9,373 bases of DNA, taken from Bryobacterales bacterium. Its GTDB lineage: Bacteria; Acidobacteriota; Terriglobia; Bryobacterales; Bryobacteraceae. The stretch is taken from the NCBI GenBank assembly GCA_025353235.1, contig JANXQZ010000467.1:1-9373 (forward strand), read 5' to 3'. The translations under genes and the position numbers were made by a program. This document shows positions 6,189 through 9,373 of this stretch, piece after piece. The notes under the pieces were generated by a model. That model was not told the DNA's origin, searched no databases, and worked only from the letters and a program-made list of their open reading frames with translations. Positions within the stretch are counted from its first letter, which is position 1; each line of letters opens with the position of its first letter.

Positions 6189-7547
6189 ATGACAAGTTTT
6201 CATAGAGTAGCGGCGTCAGGTTGCGCCGCTCTGTTGGGCGTAGCGGCGCTGATTTATGCCTACTCCGAGGGTCCAGATCGAAGGGAAACTGGCGCACCTG
6301 GTGACGATCAACAGGCCTGTACTAGCTGTCATCTCGGCACTAAGTTAAATGGGGGCGGAGGGAGTGTCTCCGTTTCGTTCCCAAATGGAAATACGTACGT
6401 GCCTGGCCAGCCCCAAACACTGACGGTTACGGTTTCAGATCCCGTCGCAAAGAGATACGGCTTTCAGCTAACGGCGCGTTTAGCGTCGAATCTATCCAGT
6501 GGCCAAGCTGGGGATTTTACTGCAGCTCCAGGACAACTCGTGCTATGCGATGACAATTCCTTGAAGCTCGCGAAAGGCTGCTCCGCCAACGCGGGCGTGC
6601 AATTCATCGAACATAGCGTTCCCAGCACGACCGGCAAGTGGAGCGTCACTTGGACTCCGCCTTCCGCAAGCGCTGGCGACATCGTATTTTACGTTGCTGG
6701 CAACGGCGCGAACGGAGACGGGAACGACACCGGCGACCATATCTATACTGCAAACTTCAAAATCTCCGCAGCAGTGCTAGGCAATAAGCCTACAGTTACG
6801 CAAGCCGGCATCGTAAGCGCGAGCGCGTTTAATCCGAGCGCAGGCGTTGCCTCTGGAACGTGGCTTGAGATTTTTGGAAGCGATATCTCGACCACGACGC
6901 GTGGATGGGGCGGAGCGGATTTCAAAGGATCGAACGCGCCCAATTCTCTGGATGGAGTGTCGGTAACCATCAATGGCAAACAGGCCTTCGTCGATTACAT
7001 CAGCCCAGGGCAAGTGAACGTACAGGTGCCTGACGACTCTGCTACCGGCCCCGTACAGTTGGTGGTAACCAACTCGGCTGGAAGCAGCGACCCAATCTCT
7101 GTGCAGAAAACGGCTGTGGCTCCAGCCGTGCTCGCACCATCGGCCTGGAACGTGGGCGGCAAGCAATATCTGGTTGCTCAGTTTGCGAGTTCGCCAGGCA
7201 CCTACGTCGGGCCGACCGGGTTAATCAGCGGACTGCCGTTCCGTCCCGCCAAGGCTGGCGACATCATCACGATTTATGGAATTGGGTTCGGTCCGGTAAC
7301 TCCGAATGTTCCTGCTGGAACCGTGGCTCCAGCAACCTCAAGCTTGATCGCCAAACCCAATTTTCTCTTTGGCCAAACCGCTGGAGATCTGAACTGTTCC
7401 GCCTGCTATGCCGGACTCGCCCCGGGTGCCGTGGGCTTGTATCAGTTCAATGTCAAAGTGCCAGCCGCCGGAACGGGCGATGTGGCGCTCAGCGTAGACG
7501 GAGGCGGGGTCAGCACCAAGCAGACCTTGTTTATTACTCTGCAATAG
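6189..7547 (+). CDS. Secreted choice-of-anchor V-like (reelin-like) protein with CxxCH and TIGR03437 C-terminal domain
   Basis: Exported protein of 452 aa. Residues 1 to about 26 form a signal peptide or N-terminal anchor (basic start, Ala/Leu-rich core). Residues about 35-193 resemble the reelin-like 'choice-of-anchor V' family: GAPGD, then CTSCH (Cys44, Cys47, His48), a beta-rich stretch with Y.PGQ.QTLTV and GFQL, and GDHIYTANF. CTSCH has the form of a c-type heme attachment site, but one motif does not prove heme. Residues about 205-452 match TIGR03437: a beta-sandwich with ASGTWLEIFGS, VQVPDD and ITIYGIGFGPV, ending in TLFITLQ. This domain is a phylum marker of unknown function. The ATG has GGTGATC (6176-6182), part of the extended Shine-Dalgarno, six bases upstream. 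It follows mutY by 20 bases. The molecular role is unknown; cell-surface or periplasmic location is likely. Confidence 0.8.
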   Translation: MTSFHRVAASGCAALLGVAALIYAYSEGPDRRETGAPGDDQQACTSCHLGTKLNGGGGSVSVSFPNGNTYVPGQPQTLTVTVSDPVAKRYGFQLTARLASNLSSGQAGDFTAAPGQLVLCDDNSLKLAKGCSANAGVQFIEHSVPSTTGKWSVTWTPPSASAGDIVFYVAGNGANGDGNDTGDHIYTANFKISAAVLGNKPTVTQAGIVSASAFNPSAGVASGTWLEIFGSDISTTTRGWGGADFKGSNAPNSLDGVSVTINGKQAFVDYISPGQVNVQVPDDSATGPVQLVVTNSAGSSDPISVQKTAVAPAVLAPSAWNVGGKQYLVAQFASSPGTYVGPTGLISGLPFRPAKAGDIITIYGIGFGPVTPNVPAGTVAPATSSLIAKPNFLFGQTAGDLNCSACYAGLAPGAVGLYQFNVKVPAAGTGDVALSVDGGGVSTKQTLFITLQ

Positions 7548-7587
7548 CTATATGCGGTAGGACGCGAGGTTAGACCCCAACATATAG
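7548..7587 (+). other. Imperfect inverted repeat downstream of the secreted-protein gene
   Basis: CTATATG (7548-7554), directly after the stop codon, is exactly complementary to CATATAG (7581-7587). The 7-bp AT-rich stem encloses 26 bases with only scattered further pairing. No T run follows, so it is a poor intrinsic terminator; it might be a weak transcript end or a protein site. Its right arm overlaps the possible -10 box of smc. Confidence 0.25.
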
Positions 7588-7588
7588 T
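7559..7588 (+). promoter_or_regulatory. Possible promoter for smc
   Basis: TATAGT at 7583-7588 matches five of six -10 consensus bases. The best -35 candidate, AGGACG at 7559-7564 with an 18-base spacer, matches only three of six. Initiation near 7595 would leave a leader of about 75 nt before the smc start. The 121-bp gap before smc is long for an operon junction, which favours some promoter here, but this is a weak prediction. Confidence 0.25.
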
Positions 7589-7668
7589 CCGGCACCCGCT
7601 TTACTTTCTACTCGAACAGGTTTAGGATGAGGACATCCCCCGAGAATGAAAATGGAAAGGGGTGCCTC

Positions 7669-9373
7669 TTGCTAAAGCTTAAACGCGTTGAAATACAAGG
7701 TTTTAAGTCGTTTTTCGACAAGACCGAGATGCGCTTCAGCGGTTCCGGAATCGCTGCGGTGGTCGGCCCCAACGGCTGCGGCAAGTCTAACCTGAGCGAC
7801 GCCATCAGCTGGGTTCTTGGCGAACAATCTGCCAAGAGCCTGCGCGGCGCTCGGATGGAGGACGTGATTTTCGCAGGTACCCGCGATCGGAAACCTCTTG
7901 GCATGGCGTCCGTGACCATGACTCTGCTCGACCCGAAGGCTGAGACCAATGGGAACGGCCATGGAGACGCTGCATCGTCGGAAATGACGATCACTCGCCG
8001 CCTGTTCCGCTCAGGCGAAAGCGAATATCTGATCAACGGCCGGACCGCTCGCTTGCGAGACATTCAGGACCTCTTCATGGGCACCGGGCTTGGCCCGGAG
8101 AGTTACGCGATTATCGAGCAGGGCCGCATCGGACAGATCCTCAGCAATCGTCCGCAGGATCGGCGAGGAGTGATCGAGGAAGCAGCCGGCATCACCCGCT
8201 TTAAGAATAAGAAGCGGCTGGCCGAGGGCAAGCTGGAGGGCGCGAAACAGAACCTGACGCGCGTGTTCGACATTTTGGAAGAGGTCGGCAGGCAGGTGAA
8301 TACGCTCAAGCGCCAGGCCGCCAAGACGAAGCGTTATGCGGAACTGCGGACGGAGATGGTGGCCCAGTTGCGCAAGTCTTTGAGTGGCCGGTATCGCATG
8401 CTGGACCGCGAGGCTGCTAAGACTGCCATCGATCTCAATCTGGCGACGTCTGAGTTTCAGGGCCTGTCTGCAACGGTGGGTGAGAAGGAACTCAGTTACA
8501 CCCAGGTGCAAGAGCAGTGCTTTGGAACTGAAGCGAGCCTGACGGGCGCACGCAAGCAGGTCTCGGACTTGCGCATAGAGCAGGAGCGCACCAGCGGACG
8601 GCTCGATTATCAGGCGAAACAAATTGGTTCCATTGAGCAGCGTCTGGCCCAAGGCGAAGCGGAATCGAAGAGCCTGGAAACGCGGCATGCCCAGCAATCG
8701 AAGGAACTGGAAGGCCACATCGTGTCGTTGGCCGAACTCGAATCGCAAACCGAGTCGGCAAGGCAGAGACTCGCGGCCAAAACAGGCGAGCGCGAGCGTC
8801 TGCAGCAAGCTTTGCAGGAGCGCAATCGCACGCTGGAGTCAGGTCGTCAGCAGGTGCTGCGGCTGTTGGGCGAGTCGTCGACGCTGAAGAATCAGTTGGC
8901 GCAGATGGAAGAGTACCTGTCGGGAGTTGACCGGGACACGGCTCGATCCAAGCGCGAAGAAGAGCAGGCGACGGCGGATCTGGAGCGCCTGGGTGGGTTG
9001 AAGGAGGAATTGTCCAAGAAGCTGGAGGCGCGCCAGCTTGAGCTCAACTCGGTTCAGGAGCAGCGCCGCACGGTCGATTCGGAACTGAACAGCCGCAAGG
9101 CCAAGCTGAACGAGTCGCGTCGGCAACTCGATCAACTGCGCGCGGAAGCTTCGCGGATCAAGGCACGGAAGGATTCGCTCGAAGAGGTGATCTCTCACCG
9201 GTCATACACTACCGAGAGCGTCAAGCGTTTCTTCACGGCGATCGAGCGCGGCCAATCGGAGTTGAAGCCTGCGGGCGTGCTGGCGGATTTCGTGGAAGTG
9301 GATTCCACGTATGAGCGCGCGACGGAAGAGTTCCTGCATGAGGAGCTCGAATACGTCGTGGTGAAGGATTGGC
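7669..9373 (+). CDS. smc: Chromosome segregation protein SMC (N-terminal part, runs off window)
   Basis: ATPase of the condensin-like SMC-ScpAB complex that compacts and segregates the chromosome. The frame is open to the window edge, giving the first 568 residues of a protein normally about 1,150-1,200 long. The head half-domain has KRVEIQGFKSFFDKT, a Walker A GPNGCGKSN (33-41), the R-loop SLRG (57-60), and YAIIEQGRIGQIL followed by RRGVIEEAAGITRFKNKK (165-182), all typical of bacterial SMC. A long Glu/Gln/Arg/Leu-rich coiled coil spans about 180-515. The hinge begins near 525 (GVLADFVEVD, then YVVVKD). I chose TTG at 7669 because AAAGGGGTG (7656-7664) is well placed upstream and the protein then starts at the usual family position. 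An in-frame ATG at 7627 would add 14 residues with a poor ribosome site. The signature motif and Walker B lie beyond the window. Confidence 0.96.
   Translation, partial: MLKLKRVEIQGFKSFFDKTEMRFSGSGIAAVVGPNGCGKSNLSDAISWVLGEQSAKSLRGARMEDVIFAGTRDRKPLGMASVTMTLLDPKAETNGNGHGDAASSEMTITRRLFRSGESEYLINGRTARLRDIQDLFMGTGLGPESYAIIEQGRIGQILSNRPQDRRGVIEEAAGITRFKNKKRLAEGKLEGAKQNLTRVFDILEEVGRQVNTLKRQAAKTKRYAELRTEMVAQLRKSLSGRYRMLDREAAKTAIDLNLATSEFQGLSATVGEKELSYTQVQEQCFGTEASLTGARKQVSDLRIEQERTSGRLDYQAKQIGSIEQRLAQGEAESKSLETRHAQQSKELEGHIVSLAELESQTESARQRLAAKTGERERLQQALQERNRTLESGRQQVLRLLGESSTLKNQLAQMEEYLSGVDRDTARSKREEEQATADLERLGGLKEELSKKLEARQLELNSVQEQRRTVDSELNSRKAKLNESRRQLDQLRAEASRIKARKDSLEEVISHRSYTTESVKRFFTAIERGQSELKPAGVLADFVEVDSTYERATEEFLHEELEYVVVKDW

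Noticed and set aside
8011..8808. 265-codon minus-strand frame
   Set aside because: Mirror of the smc coiled-coil coding region; Leu/Arg/Gln-rich composition is the expected complement of Glu/Lys/Gln-rich codons.

Overview
The window looks like chromosomal DNA from an Acidobacteriota bacterium, probably of the Solibacter/Bryobacter lineage. The clearest marker is the C-terminal half of the secreted protein at 6189-7547, which matches the domain known as TIGR03437 ('Solibacter C-terminal'), common in that phylum. Moderately high GC, secreted proteins built from Ig-like, FN3 and PA14 modules, and an smc gene with a TTG start fit this. No transposase, integrase, phage gene, CRISPR array, tRNA or rRNA is visible.

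Left end (1-365): a compact unannotated transcription unit. A near-consensus sigma-70 promoter (TTGACA, 17 bp, TATGCT) predicts a start near base 81. A 16-base element follows that is complementary to the 3' end of 16S rRNA. Next come an 18-codon Cys-containing reading frame, three small hairpins, and a perfect 12-bp intrinsic terminator ending at about 314. It is either a stand-alone small RNA or peptide gene, or a leader/attenuator for the next gene.

Metal block (366-2083): a cation diffusion facilitator (CDF) metal exporter and, five bases later, larB (nickel-pincer cofactor synthesis). They form a probable two-gene operon closed by a strong hairpin shared with the convergent gene on the other strand.

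Secreted protein block (2076-4985, minus strand): one large exported protein with two CAP (SCP/PR-1-like) domains and a duplicated Ig-like + FN3 + PA14 module. A 154-bp divergent intergenic region separates it from mutY.

Right block (5140-9373, plus strand): mutY (adenine DNA glycosylase), a secreted choice-of-anchor V-like/TIGR03437 protein with one CxxCH motif, and the N-terminal 568 codons of smc, which runs off the window. mutY and the secreted protein are 20 bp apart and probably co-transcribed. smc follows a 121-bp gap and may have its own promoter.

Most interesting are the 46-314 transcription unit with its 16S-complementary leader, its position in front of a metal exporter, and a MutY whose 8-oxoguanine-sensing FSH triad reads IVN. 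Family assignments rest on recognised motifs; no database search was run.
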